This document shows, one piece after another, positions 1 to 8,277 of a DNA stretch of 64,000 bases (position 1 is the first letter of the stretch; each line of letters begins with the position of its first letter). The notes under the pieces were generated by a model that was not told the DNA's origin, made no database searches, and was given only the letters and a program-made list of their open reading frames with translations. The stretch covers positions 8,041 through 72,040 of the forward strand of contig CAZMMX010000014.1 in the NCBI GenBank assembly GCA_964567485.1. Reading direction: 5' to 3'. A program made the position numbers and the translations under genes. This DNA comes from UBA1413 sp964567485. Its GTDB lineage: Bacteria; Bacteroidota; Bacteroidia; Bacteroidales; Prolixibacteraceae.

Positions 1-1201
1 CTTCCTCCCTGCCAGCCACCACCAGAATCTTGTTGAACATCATCTGTCCGGCCCCCCATAGCGAATTCATCACCTTTACAGCCTGTCCGGGATAGCTCTT
101 GTTGATCTTCACCAGAGTGAAGTTGTGGGCCACCCCGGCAAAGGGAAGGTCCATATCCTCCAACTCGGGGATCATGGTCAGCCTGATGGGCATGGTAAAG
201 ATCCGTTCGGTGGCCTTGCCCATCCAGGCATCCTCCATGGGGGGAATGCCCACGATGGTAGCCGGATATACGGCATCGCGCCGGTGGGTAATGCAGGTGA
301 CGTGAAACCGGGGATAGTCATCGGCGAGGGAATAGAAACCGGTATGGTCCCCGAAAGGCCCTTCTCTGACCAGTTCTTCCTCCGGGTCTACATATCCTTC
401 AATGACGAAGTCGGCATCTTCGGGAACCCAGAGGTCATTGGTGAGGCATTTGACCAGCCGCACTTGTTTTTTCCGCAGAAAGCCCGCAAGAAGGTACTCG
501 TCCATATTTTCGGGCATGGGGGCCGTGGCCGCATAAACATAAGAGGGGTCTCCCCCCAGGGTGACGGTGACGGGCATCCTCCCTTTCCTCACTTTATACT
601 TTTCGTAGTGGGCGGCTCCGGTTTTGTGGCGATGCCAGTGCATTCCCGTGTGGGTGGCATCAAAAATCTGCATCCGGTACATCCCCGTGTTGGGAATACC
701 GGTGTCAGGATCCGCGGTATGTACGGCAGGCAGGGTGATAAAACGCCCCCCGTCGGCAGGCCAGCATTGGAGTACCGGTAGTTTTCCCAGGTCAGGGGGA
801 TCCATGGTGACCTCCTGGCACTTACCCCTCCCCTTGATCTTCCGGGGCATCCAGGATGCCACTTCTTGCAGCATGGGAAGCATCGTCAGCTTCTCCCACC
901 ATCCTGTCTTCGGCGAAACCAACCCCCGGAAGATCAGGGCGATCTCTTCCCCAATCTCCTCCAGCGATTCCCGCCCCAGAGCCAGGGCCATCCTCCGCTC
1001 CGACCCCATGGCATTGATAAGAACGGGAAAGTCACGGCCTGTGTTTTCAAATAAAAGGGCCTTTCCGCCTCCCGGCAATTTGGAGAACCTGTCGGCAATT
1101 TCCGTAATTTCCAGCTCAGGATCCGCAAAAGCAGAGCACCTGACCAATTCACCTTCCCGTTCCAGACGGGCTATAAATTCTCTCATTCCGTTATAGGCCA
1201 T
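1..1201 (-). CDS. ubiD: UbiD-family decarboxylase, C-terminus beyond window edge
   Basis: Reading the minus strand from the ATG at 1201 gives an open frame of 400 residues that runs off the left edge. It carries UbiD-family signatures: NTGMYRMQ at residues 171-178, a His-rich stretch MHWHRHKTG from about 187, and EGPFGDHTG at 280-288. Arg176 and the glutamates at 274-280 sit where the family has its Arg-Glu-Glu catalytic set. UbiD enzymes decarboxylate aromatic or unsaturated acids with prenylated FMN made by UbiX. In this phylum such a gene usually serves quinone (menaquinone) synthesis; that role is inferred. Family members are about 490-620 residues, so a third or so is missing. It starts about 50 bases after the ribosomal operon terminator, so it is probably a separate transcript, although no clear promoter box was found. 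Confidence 0.9.
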   Translation of the reverse strand, partial: MAYNGMREFIARLEREGELVRCSAFADPELEITEIADRFSKLPGGGKALLFENTGRDFPVLINAMGSERRMALALGRESLEEIGEEIALIFRGLVSPKTGWWEKLTMLPMLQEVASWMPRKIKGRGKCQEVTMDPPDLGKLPVLQCWPADGGRFITLPAVHTADPDTGIPNTGMYRMQIFDATHTGMHWHRHKTGAAHYEKYKVRKGRMPVTVTLGGDPSYVYAATAPMPENMDEYLLAGFLRKKQVRLVKCLTNDLWVPEDADFVIEGYVDPEEELVREGPFGDHTGFYSLADDYPRFHVTCITHRRDAVYPATIVGIPPMEDAWMGKATERIFTMPIRLTMIPELEDMDLPFAGVAHNFTLVKINKSYPGQAVKVMNSLWGAGQMMFNKILVVAGREE

Positions 1202-1251
1202 GGTCGTAGTGTGGATATGCGTACAAGCAATGTTCAGGAGTGAAAATTAAT

Positions 1252-1280
1252 AAAAAAAGGCCGGCAAACGCCAGCCTTTT
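1252..1280 (-). terminator. Intrinsic terminator of the ribosomal operon
   Basis: On the minus strand AAGGCTGGC, loop GTTT, and GCCGGCCTT form a nine-pair stem with one G-T wobble, extendable by A-T pairs, followed directly by a run of seven T. It lies 22 bases after the rplQ stop, as expected for the end of the S10-spc-alpha transcript. Confidence 0.9.
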
Positions 1281-1302
1281 ATATGATAACAGGGAATATC
1301 TC

Positions 1303-1920
1303 CTATTCTTGTGATTCTTCCGCGGGAGCGTCAGGTGCAGGTGTTTCACCTTCGCCGGCGGCAGGGGATTCATCAGCCTTGGCAACAGGAGCTTCCTCAG
1401 CTTTGGGTGCCGGGGTTTCCTTTGCTGCAGGGGCGCTTTTAGGGGCCTTGGGAGTCTTAGGGGCTTCAGCCACAGGGGCAGCCTCTTCCTTCTTGCCGGC
1501 ACCACGACGGGAACGTTTCTTCTTGCCCTTCTTGCTGTCGTCCTTGGCAGCGAGCATAGCCTCGTTGAAGTCGACCAGTTCCATCATACACATCTCGGCA
1601 TTGTCGCCCAGGCGGTTGCCGGTACGTAAAATGCGGGTGTATCCTCCTGGACGGTCGCCAACACGCACCGAAATCTCGCGGAAAAGCTCGGTAACAGCCT
1701 CCTTACTCTGAAGGTAGCTGAAAACAATACGGCGGGCATGGGTGGAATCATCCTTTGATTTGGTAATCAGCGGCTCCACATACATCTTAAGGGCTTTGGC
1801 CTTGGCCATCGTCGTGTTGATCCTTTTATGCAGAATCAGCGAGGCTGCCATATTCGAAAGCAACGCCTGGCGATGAGCACTCTTCCTGCCCAAATGATTG
1901 AATTTCTTATTGTGTCTCAT
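1303..1920 (-). CDS. rplQ: 50S ribosomal protein L17 with long acidic/Ala-Pro tail
   Basis: The N-terminus (MRHNKKFNHLGRKSAHR...) and the region to about residue 135 are canonical L17, which binds 23S rRNA near the exit-tunnel side of the large subunit. Bacterial L17 is usually about 120-130 residues; this one has 205. The extra C-terminal part begins with a basic patch (KKGKKKRSRRGAGKK) and continues as some 60 residues of Ala, Pro, Lys and Glu ending in EESQE, likely disordered. Extended L17 tails are common in Bacteroidota. It is the last gene of the operon, six bases after rpoA. Confidence 0.97.
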   Translation of the reverse strand: MRHNKKFNHLGRKSAHRQALLSNMAASLILHKRINTTMAKAKALKMYVEPLITKSKDDSTHARRIVFSYLQSKEAVTELFREISVRVGDRPGGYTRILRTGNRLGDNAEMCMMELVDFNEAMLAAKDDSKKGKKKRSRRGAGKKEEAAPVAEAPKTPKAPKSAPAAKETPAPKAEEAPVAKADESPAAGEGETPAPDAPAEESQE

Positions 1921-1926
1921 TACTCT

Positions 1927-2919
1927 TTAATCCTTGTCTAATTTATACTTAGCAATATCCATCCCGAAATTAAGGCCCATTCCCAAGAGCAGGTCGTCGA
2001 GTTCGGTAAGCGACTTCTTCCCGAAGTTGCGGAATTTCAAAAGGTCGGTACGGTTATACTGTACCAGTTCGCCCAGTGATTCCACATCGGCAGCTTTCAG
2101 ACAGTTCAGGGCACGTACCGACAGGTCGAGGTCGACCAGCTTGGTCTTCAGCAACTGACGCATATGCAGCACCTCTTCGTCGAACTCCTCGTTGGCGAAC
2201 TTCTCATCCGAATCAATGGTAATCTTCTCGTCAGAGAAGAGCAGGAAATGGTAAATGAGGATCTTGGCAGCCTCCTTGAGGGCATCCTTGGGCTGGATGG
2301 AACCATCGGTCGAGATTTCCAGGACCAGCTTTTCATAGTCGGTCTTCTGTTCAACACGGAAATTCTCCACGGTGTATTTAACCGTAGTGATGGGGGTGTA
2401 GATCGAATCGATCGGGATCACCCCAAAATCCGCCTCTACCGGTTTGTTCTCCGCTGCAGGAATATATCCGCGTCCTTTACTGATGGTCATTTCAATGTGA
2501 AGCTTCACATCGGGTTCCATCCGGCAAATGACCAGCTTGGGGTTCAGCACCCGGAAACCGGTCATATACTTGTTGATGTCGCCTGCTGTAAACTCTTCCT
2601 GCCCACCGATGGTGATGTTTACCTTCTCTGATTCAACATCTTCACCCTCTCTTTTGAACCGGATCTGCTTCAGGTTGAGAATGATCTCCGTGACATCCTC
2701 GATAACTCCCTTAATTGTGGAGAATTCATGATCCACACCATCAATCTTGATAGTGGTGATGGCGTATCCTTCAAGGGAAGAAAGGAGGATCCTCCTCAGG
2801 GCATTACCGATGGTAATCCCGTACCCGGGCTCCAGCGGACGGAATTCAAACTTCCCGTACCTGTCGCCGGATTCAATCATGATAACCTTGTCAGGCTTTT
2901 GGAACGCTAATATTGCCAT
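1927..2919 (-). CDS. rpoA: RNA polymerase alpha subunit
   Basis: The 330-residue product starts MAILAFQKPDKVIM and matches RpoA in length. The N-terminal domain (to about 235) forms the dimer that nucleates beta and beta' assembly; NALRRILLSSLEGYA is the conserved dimerisation region. The C-terminal domain (about 250-330) has the helix-hairpin-helix segment FGKKSLTELDDLLLGMGL that contacts UP elements and activators. The frame is open for 73 more codons upstream, but that part lies inside rpsD, and GTGAGGTAAT just ahead of the ATG at 2919 supports this start. Confidence 0.98.
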   Translation of the reverse strand: MAILAFQKPDKVIMIESGDRYGKFEFRPLEPGYGITIGNALRRILLSSLEGYAITTIKIDGVDHEFSTIKGVIEDVTEIILNLKQIRFKREGEDVESEKVNITIGGQEEFTAGDINKYMTGFRVLNPKLVICRMEPDVKLHIEMTISKGRGYIPAAENKPVEADFGVIPIDSIYTPITTVKYTVENFRVEQKTDYEKLVLEISTDGSIQPKDALKEAAKILIYHFLLFSDEKITIDSDEKFANEEFDEEVLHMRQLLKTKLVDLDLSVRALNCLKAADVESLGELVQYNRTDLLKFRNFGKKSLTELDDLLLGMGLNFGMDIAKYKLDKD

Positions 2920-2938
2920 AATTACCTCACGTAAAAAA

Positions 2939-3547
2939 TTATTTGGAATACAACTCAACGATGAGTTGTTCTTTAATATTCTCCGGAATCTCATCCCGTT
3001 CGGGACGGTTGATGAATTTGCCGGCCATTTGAGTTTCGTCCCATTCGAGCCATCCATAACGGGAATGTCTGCGGGAGGCCAGGGCTTCATTGATGATCTC
3101 CAGCGATTTGGATTTCTCGCGCACTCCCACCAGGTCACCCGGTTTCAGGAGATAGGAAGGGATATTGACCACTTCGCCGTTGACCACGACATGCCGGTGG
3201 GTCACCAGCTGACGGGCACCGGCCCGTGACTTGGCCACTCCCAAACGGAAGATCACATTATCGAGCCGTGACTCCAGTAGCTGCAGCAATACATCACCGG
3301 TTTTCCCCGTTGACGCTGCGGCCTTCTGGAAAAGCCCACGGAACTGACGCTCCAGCAACCCATAGGTATACTTGGCCTTCTGTTTCTCCCTCAGCTGAGT
3401 TCCATATTCCGATTTTTTTCTCCTTTTGGCATTCAGCCCGTGCATCCCCGGAGGATAGTTCTTATGCTCAAATGCCTTGTCCGGTCCGAAAATAGGCTCG
3501 CCAAATTTCCTTGCAATTCTTGATTTTGCTGCTCTGTATCTTGCCAT
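2939..3547 (-). CDS. rpsD: 30S ribosomal protein S4
   Basis: 202 residues, normal for S4. The S4 RNA-binding domain is visible around residues 90-155 (LESRLDNVIFRLGVAKSRAGARQ and VTHRHVVVNGEVVNIPSYLL). S4 is a primary 16S rRNA binder that nucleates 30S body assembly and in many bacteria represses its own alpha operon. It lies 18 bases after rpsK and 19 before rpoA, matching the alpha-operon order rpsM-rpsK-rpsD-rpoA-rplQ. Confidence 0.98.
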   Translation of the reverse strand: MARYRAAKSRIARKFGEPIFGPDKAFEHKNYPPGMHGLNAKRRKKSEYGTQLREKQKAKYTYGLLERQFRGLFQKAAASTGKTGDVLLQLLESRLDNVIFRLGVAKSRAGARQLVTHRHVVVNGEVVNIPSYLLKPGDLVGVREKSKSLEIINEALASRRHSRYGWLEWDETQMAGKFINRPERDEIPENIKEQLIVELYSK

Positions 3548-3565
3548 TACCTGATTGTTTTTATA

Positions 3566-3955
3566 TTAAACACGTCTTCTTTTGGGAGCCCTGCATCCAT
3601 TATGGGGCAGCGGAGTGACATCCATGATCTCGGTCACCTGAATCCCGGTGTTGGAGATGGCCCTGATGGCAGACTCTCTGCCGTTCCCCGGTCCCTTCAC
3701 GAAGGCTTTCACCTTGCGCAGTCCCAGATCAAAGGCCGTCTTGGCGCATTCCTCGGCAGCTACCTGAGCAGCATAGGGGGTGTTCTTCTTCGAACCCCTG
3801 AAGCCTTTCTTACCCGCCGACGACCAGCTGATCACCTCGCCGTTCATATTGGTCAGCGTAACAATGATATTGTTGAAAGAGGAGTGTACATGAGCCATGC
3901 CGTTGGGTTCCACCACAACAACTCTCTTCTTGCTCGTTCCAGTCTTTTTTGCCAT
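3566..3955 (-). CDS. rpsK: 30S ribosomal protein S11
   Basis: 129 residues with the S11 hallmarks AHVHSSFNNIIVTLTN near the N-terminus, KNTPYAAQVAAEECA in the middle and the terminal NGCRAPKRRRV. S11 sits on the platform of the small subunit and helps shape the mRNA exit region with S7 and S18. The gene is 11 bases after rpsM. Confidence 0.98.
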   Translation of the reverse strand: MAKKTGTSKKRVVVVEPNGMAHVHSSFNNIIVTLTNMNGEVISWSSAGKKGFRGSKKNTPYAAQVAAEECAKTAFDLGLRKVKAFVKGPGNGRESAIRAISNTGIQVTEIMDVTPLPHNGCRAPKRRRV

Positions 3956-3966
3956 ATCCGAATTAC

Positions 3967-4344
3967 TTATTTAGTGGCTTTTTTCTTGTTAGCAACAGTT
4001 TTCTTCTTTCCCTTGCGGGTGCGTGCATTATTCTTGGTCGACTGGCCCCGCACGGGCAGACCAATACGGTGGCGGATACCCCGGTAACACCCGATGTCCA
4101 TCAACCGTTTGATATTCAACTGAACTTCTGAACGAAGCTCACCCTCTACCTTGAACCCATCGGTGATGATCTGGCGAACACTACCAAACTGCTCATCGTT
4201 CCACTCCTGGACCTTCAGGTCCTTGTCCACCCCGGCTTTGGCCAGTATGGTTTTCGAAGCACTGCGGCCTATACCGTAAATGTATGTAAGGGCGATTTCT
4301 CCCCGCTTATTATCTGGAATATCAACACCTACTAAACGTGCCAT
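3967..4344 (-). CDS. rpsM: 30S ribosomal protein S13
   Basis: 125 residues, starting MARLVGVDIPDNKRGEIAL with the helix-two-turn-helix segment YIYGIGRSASKTIL and the conserved RGIRHRIGLPVRGQSTKNNA. The Lys/Arg-rich tail (TRKGKKKTVANKKKATK) would reach toward P-site tRNA and the B1 bridges in the 30S head, as known for the family. It follows rpmJ after 24 bases. Confidence 0.98.
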   Translation of the reverse strand: MARLVGVDIPDNKRGEIALTYIYGIGRSASKTILAKAGVDKDLKVQEWNDEQFGSVRQIITDGFKVEGELRSEVQLNIKRLMDIGCYRGIRHRIGLPVRGQSTKNNARTRKGKKKTVANKKKATK

Positions 4345-4368
4345 AATCTCTTTTTTGTTTTTTTATTA

Positions 4369-4485
4369 TTATCCTTGACGTTGTTTGAACTTGGGGTTCT
4401 TTTTGTTAATCACATACAGCCGCCCTTTCCTGCGTACAATCTTGCACTCGGCGCTGCGCTTTTTTATGGAAGTCCTCGTTTTCAT
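4369..4485 (-). CDS. rpmJ: 50S ribosomal protein L36 (zinc-free form)
   Basis: A 38-codon gene read directly from the minus strand between infA and rpsM. The product starts MKTRTSIKKRSAECKIVRRK and ends NPKFKQRQG, the typical L36 C-terminus. Only one Cys remains, so this is the form lacking the Cys3-His zinc ribbon. L36 packs into domain VI of 23S rRNA. The position infA-rpmJ-rpsM is the standard bacterial order. Confidence 0.95.
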   Translation of the reverse strand: MKTRTSIKKRSAECKIVRRKGRLYVINKKNPKFKQRQG

Positions 4486-4496
4486 TATGCAATTCT

Positions 4497-4718
4497 TTAA
4501 TTTTTATATCTGAAAGTTATTCTCCCTTTGGTCAGGTCGTATGGCGACATCTCCACCTTGACTTTATCACCGGGAAGGATCTTGATATAATGCATCCTCA
4601 TTTTCCCGGAGATATGTGCTGTTATGACATGCCCGTTCTCCAGTTCAACCCTGAACATCGCATTCGATAAAGCTTCGATGATCGTTCCGTCTTGTTCTAT
4701 GGATGGCGTTTTTGCCAT
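4497..4718 (-). CDS. infA: Translation initiation factor IF-1
   Basis: 73 residues spanning a single S1-like OB fold (GTIIEALSNAMFRVELENGHVITAHISGKMRM... then DKVKVEMSPYDLTKGRI). IF-1 occupies the A site of the 30S subunit during initiation and supports IF-2 and IF-3. An 81-base spacer separates it from secY, longer than nearly all spacings in this operon, and a near-consensus -7 box (TATCTTCG at 4753-4760, minus strand) lies there, so an internal promoter is possible but unproven. Confidence 0.97.
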   Translation of the reverse strand: MAKTPSIEQDGTIIEALSNAMFRVELENGHVITAHISGKMRMHYIKILPGDKVKVEMSPYDLTKGRITFRYKN

Positions 4719-4799
4719 AAAATTCTTTTTCTTTTAATTGTCAAGTACTTTGCGAAGATAGCCTCTCTGCCGTCACACCGGAAGAATCCATGACCCGAA

Positions 4800-6146
4800 T
4801 CAGTACATCGACTGTCCGCCGCCGGTACGCCCTTTAATACGACCCGACTTCATCAGTCCGTCATAATGGCGCATAAGCAGGTGACTTTCGATCTGCTGTA
4901 AGGTATCGAGAATAACTCCTACCAGGATCAACAGGGATGTTCCGCCGTAAAAATAGGCAAACTGGGTGTTGATCCCGATAAGCATGGCAAAAGCAGGAAG
5001 GATGGTCACTATCCCCAAAAAGATGGATCCGGGAAAAGTAATCCTCGACATCACCGTGTCGAGAAATTCCACCGTTTTCTTTCCGGGTTTTACTCCGGGG
5101 ATAAACCCGCCGTTCTTCTTCATATCCTCTGCCATCTGTACTGGGTTCACGGTAATGGCAGTATAAAAATAGGTAAACGCAATCACGAGGAGGAACTGGA
5201 CGGAGTTGTACCAGAAGCCTGTGGGATTAGCGAAAGCAGAGGCGAATTTGCCCATTGTTTCCGAGTTGCCGAACCCCGCCAGGGTAATCGGCACAAACAT
5301 GATGGCTTGGGCAAAAATAATGGGCATAACGCCGGCGGCATTCACCTTCAGGGGAATATACTGTCGCACGCCACCGTATTGTTTGTTGCCTACAATCCTC
5401 TTGGCGTACTGTACGGGAATTCTCCGGGTTCCCTGAACCAGAAGAATGGTACCCACAAAGACGAAGAAGAGCAGAACAAACTCCACCAGGAACATGACCA
5501 GACCTCCGCCCTGCTGGCTGATCCTTGAGGCAAATTCCGCAAAGATCGAGAAGGGGAGCCGGGCGATGATACCAATCATGATGATCAGGGAGATTCCGTT
5601 TCCGATTCCCTTATCCGTAATTCTTTCACCGAGCCACATCACGAACATGGAGCCGGCAGTGAGCATAATGGTCGAACTGATCTGGAAGAGGGTACCTCCG
5701 CCACCGGCAAATGCCGATTCAGGAAGCTGGTAGGTCAAACTGGCCAGATAAGCCGGAGCCTGAAAGACCAGGATCAAAACCGTAAGGTAGCGGGTGATCT
5801 GGTTGATCTTACGTCGTCCTGATTCCCCCTCTTTCTGTAACCTCTGAAAATAGGGGACCGCAATGCCCAACAGCTGGATCACAATAGATGCCGAAATGTA
5901 AGGCATGATCCCCAGCGCAAAAATCGAAGCGTTGGAAAAAGCACCCCCCGAGAACATATCCAACAACCCGAGCAATCCGTCCTGCGTCTTGTTTTGTAAG
6001 GCAACAAGCTGCGCCGGATCAATCCCGGGAAGCGAAACAAAGGACCCCAAACGGTAGATCAGCAGGAAGAAGAGGGTGATGCCCAGCCTCGACCGCAGGT
6101 CTTCAATCTTATAGATATTCTTAAGGGTTTCTATAAATCGTTTCAT
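4800..6146 (-). CDS. secY: Preprotein translocase subunit SecY
   Basis: 448 residues with about ten hydrophobic segments and the SecY signatures LGIMPYISASIVIQLL near residues 78-93 and the lateral-gate/plug region after the first segment. SecY forms the inner-membrane channel with SecE and SecG for secretion and membrane-protein insertion. The C-terminus ends GGGQSMY. It follows rplO by six bases, as in the spc operon of most bacteria. Confidence 0.98.
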   Translation of the reverse strand: MKRFIETLKNIYKIEDLRSRLGITLFFLLIYRLGSFVSLPGIDPAQLVALQNKTQDGLLGLLDMFSGGAFSNASIFALGIMPYISASIVIQLLGIAVPYFQRLQKEGESGRRKINQITRYLTVLILVFQAPAYLASLTYQLPESAFAGGGGTLFQISSTIMLTAGSMFVMWLGERITDKGIGNGISLIIMIGIIARLPFSIFAEFASRISQQGGGLVMFLVEFVLLFFVFVGTILLVQGTRRIPVQYAKRIVGNKQYGGVRQYIPLKVNAAGVMPIIFAQAIMFVPITLAGFGNSETMGKFASAFANPTGFWYNSVQFLLVIAFTYFYTAITVNPVQMAEDMKKNGGFIPGVKPGKKTVEFLDTVMSRITFPGSIFLGIVTILPAFAMLIGINTQFAYFYGGTSLLILVGVILDTLQQIESHLLMRHYDGLMKSGRIKGRTGGGQSMY

Positions 6147-6152
6147 TACCGT

Positions 6153-6599
6153 TTAGAGTATTTCAGTTGTTCCTTCCAGTTTTTCGATGGCTTCTTTTGC
6201 GCTTTGTGAAAAAGCATGGGCCTTGACGGTGAGCTTGGCGCCCAGCGTTCCGTTACCGAGGATTTTCACCTTGTCGTTTTTGGAAATGACCCCCGCGGCA
6301 ATCAACGCCTCGATGTCAATGACCGGGGTGTCGAGTCGCTCTGCGAGCTGCTGCAACACTTCCAGATTAATAGCTTTATATTCCACCCGGTTCCGGTTCT
6401 TGAATCCCGATTTGGGAACCACCCGTTGAAGGGGCATTTGGCCGCCCTCAAAACCGATTTTACGGGAATATCCCGACCTTGACTTTGCACCTTTATGACC
6501 GCGTGTGGAGGTTCCGCCCCATCCCGAGCCCTGACCCCTGCCAACCCGTTTGTTGACAGCGGTCGAACCCTGTGCCGGTTTTATCTTGCTTAAATCCAT
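6153..6599 (-). CDS. rplO: 50S ribosomal protein L15
   Basis: 148 residues with the Gly/Lys/Arg-rich N-terminal extension (GRGQGSGWGGTSTRGHKGAKSR and GFEGGQMPLQRVVPKSGF) that threads into 23S rRNA, followed by the globular domain with the family motif KILGNGTL. L15 is a late assembly protein of the 50S core. It lies 21 bases after rpmD and six before secY. Confidence 0.98.
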   Translation of the reverse strand: MDLSKIKPAQGSTAVNKRVGRGQGSGWGGTSTRGHKGAKSRSGYSRKIGFEGGQMPLQRVVPKSGFKNRNRVEYKAINLEVLQQLAERLDTPVIDIEALIAAGVISKNDKVKILGNGTLGAKLTVKAHAFSQSAKEAIEKLEGTTEIL

Positions 6600-6620
6600 A
6601 ATAGTATTCGTATTTCCAGA

Positions 6621-6803
6621 TTATTTTACTTCCTCAACAGTCAGCAGATGTCGAAGCTTTGTGACCATCCCCAAAATTTCGGGGGAATCGTTGTGTTCTA
6701 CCGTCTGCAACCTCTTGCGCAGTCCGAGCGATGCCAGAATAGCCTTCTGGTGTTTCGTGGTACCAATGGCACTCCTGACCTGGGTAATTTTTATCCTTGC
6801 CAT
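6621..6803 (-). CDS. rpmD: 50S ribosomal protein L30
   Basis: 60 residues, the normal size. MARIKITQVRSAIGTTKHQK followed by ILASLGLRKRLQTVEHNDSPEI is the classic L30 pattern of strand-helix ending in the conserved hydroxyl-rich loop. It binds 23S rRNA domain II at the 50S surface. Present between rpsE and rplO, as in the standard spc order. Confidence 0.97.
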   Translation of the reverse strand: MARIKITQVRSAIGTTKHQKAILASLGLRKRLQTVEHNDSPEILGMVTKLRHLLTVEEVK

Positions 6804-6809
6804 AACTGT

Positions 6810-7325
6810 TTATCCTTTAAATACTTTTTCCATGGTAACGCCGCGCTGTTGTGACACGGTATAGGCATCCCTGAGTTCCATCAGGGCTTCCATTGTAGCC
6901 TTCACCAGGTTGTGAGGGTTGGAAGATCCCTGTGATTTGGCCAGGATGTCGTGAATTCCCACACTTTCAAGGACGGCACGCATAGCACCCCCGGCCTTCA
7001 CACCGGTACCCGAACGGGCAGGGCGCAGCAGTACCTTGGCACCGCCGAACTTGGCCACCTGTTCATGAGGGATGGTTCCCTTGATGACCGGGACTTTTAC
7101 CAGGTTCTTCTTGGCAGCATCCACCCCCTTGGCAATGGCAGCTGTTACTTCACTGGCTTTCCCCAGGCCCCAGCCGACGACGCCGTTCTCATTTCCCACC
7201 ACTACAATAGCGGAGAAACTGAAGGTTCGTCCTCCTTTGGTTACCTTGGTCACACGGTTGATGGCTACCAACCTGTCTTTAAGATCCAGGTCACTTGTCT
7301 TGATATTTCTGATATTCACTGCCAT
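6810..7325 (-). CDS. rpsE: 30S ribosomal protein S5
   Basis: 171 residues. The N-terminal double-stranded-RNA-binding-like domain contains LVAINRVTKVTKGGRTFSFS, and the C-terminal domain has VLLRPARSGTGVKAGGAMRAVLE. S5 sits at the back of the 30S subunit near the mRNA entry channel and helps decoding accuracy and helicase action. Five bases separate it from rplR. Confidence 0.98.
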   Translation of the reverse strand: MAVNIRNIKTSDLDLKDRLVAINRVTKVTKGGRTFSFSAIVVVGNENGVVGWGLGKASEVTAAIAKGVDAAKKNLVKVPVIKGTIPHEQVAKFGGAKVLLRPARSGTGVKAGGAMRAVLESVGIHDILAKSQGSSNPHNLVKATMEALMELRDAYTVSQQRGVTMEKVFKG

Positions 7326-7330
7326 AGTCG

Positions 7331-7687
7331 TTAGAATTTAAGGCCACCTTCACGGGCAGCATCGGCCAGTTGTTTTACTCTTCCATGATACAGATAACCG
7401 CCGCGGTCAAAAACCACTTCGGTAATTCCGGCAGCCAGGGCCTTCTCGGCCACCAACTTGCCCACCATCGCTGCTTTCTCGGTCTTGGTGCCCGTGGCTG
7501 CGGCAATCTCCTTTGCAAGAGAGGATACGGCCAGAAGGGTAACCCCCTGGACATCGTCGATCAGCTGAACCCCGATCTGCTTGTTGCTGCGGTATACCGA
7601 CATCCGCGGACGGTCGGAAACCCCCGACACAATCTTGCGGATACGTTTCCTGATCCTGTAACGTCTTTCTATCTTAGTCAGAGACAT
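7331..7687 (-). CDS. rplR: 50S ribosomal protein L18
   Basis: 118 residues with the L18 core RPRMSVYRSNKQIGVQLIDD and the C-terminal FDRGGYLYHGRVKQLADAAREGGLKF. L18 binds 5S rRNA together with L5 and joins it to the 50S subunit. The basic N-terminus (KIERRYRIRKRIRKIV) is the expected rRNA-contacting tail. Confidence 0.98.
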   Translation of the reverse strand: MSLTKIERRYRIRKRIRKIVSGVSDRPRMSVYRSNKQIGVQLIDDVQGVTLLAVSSLAKEIAAATGTKTEKAAMVGKLVAEKALAAGITEVVFDRGGYLYHGRVKQLADAAREGGLKF

Positions 7688-7703
7688 AATTCTTCAGATT
7701 TTA

Positions 7704-8264
7704 CTATTTAACACCAGCGGCTTTACCAGCCTTGCGTCTGAGCTGTTCGCCCACAAACTTAATCCCCTTGCCTTTGTAAGGCTCAGGTTCCCTGAACGAC
7801 CTGATCTTAGCGGCTATCTGGCCAATCAGCTGTTTGTCGATCGACTTGAGCGTAATCAACGGATTTCCGCGCTTTTCAGTCTTGGCTTCCAGGGTAATCT
7901 CCGGAGGCAGCTGAAGGTAAGTATGGTGGGAAAACCCCAACACGAGGTCCAGCACATTGTTGGGAAGCTGTTCAACCCTGTAACCTACACCAACCAGTTC
8001 CATCTTGATTTCGAAACCCTTGGTCACCCCGGTCACCATATTGTTCACCAGCGACCGGTATAAGCCGTGCATGGAGCGGTTGGTCTTGTTGTCATCGGGG
8101 CGGGAAAACAAAAGGGAGGAACCCTCCTGGGTCACCGTGATCACCTTGTCCACCTGCTGGGAAAGCGTTCCCAGAGGCCCCTTGACGGTAATGGTGTTGT
8201 CGTCGCCGATCTTCACCGTTACTCCTGCCGGTATTTCTATGGGTAATTTACCTATCCTTGACAT
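7704..8264 (-). CDS. rplF: 50S ribosomal protein L6
   Basis: The start at 8264 gives 186 residues beginning MSRIGKLPIEIPAGVTV, the usual L6 N-terminus; a strong AGGAGG-type ribosome site lies nine or so bases ahead and decides it over an in-frame ATG 14 codons upstream inside the spacer. Two L6 folds follow, the second ending with EPEPYKGKGIKFVGEQLRRKAGKAAG. L6 lies at the base of the GTPase-associated centre near the sarcin-ricin loop. Confidence 0.98.
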   Translation of the reverse strand: MSRIGKLPIEIPAGVTVKIGDDNTITVKGPLGTLSQQVDKVITVTQEGSSLLFSRPDDNKTNRSMHGLYRSLVNNMVTGVTKGFEIKMELVGVGYRVEQLPNNVLDLVLGFSHHTYLQLPPEITLEAKTEKRGNPLITLKSIDKQLIGQIAAKIRSFREPEPYKGKGIKFVGEQLRRKAGKAAGVK

Positions 8265-8277
8265 CGTATTCCTCCTA

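Noticed and set aside
125..781. Plus-strand 218-codon open frame near the left edge
   Set aside because: It is antisense to a clear UbiD-family gene with conserved motifs; the composition is that of a shadow frame.
1283..1711. Plus-strand Ala/Ser-rich open frame
   Set aside because: Antisense to the repetitive tail of L17; low complexity explains the openness.
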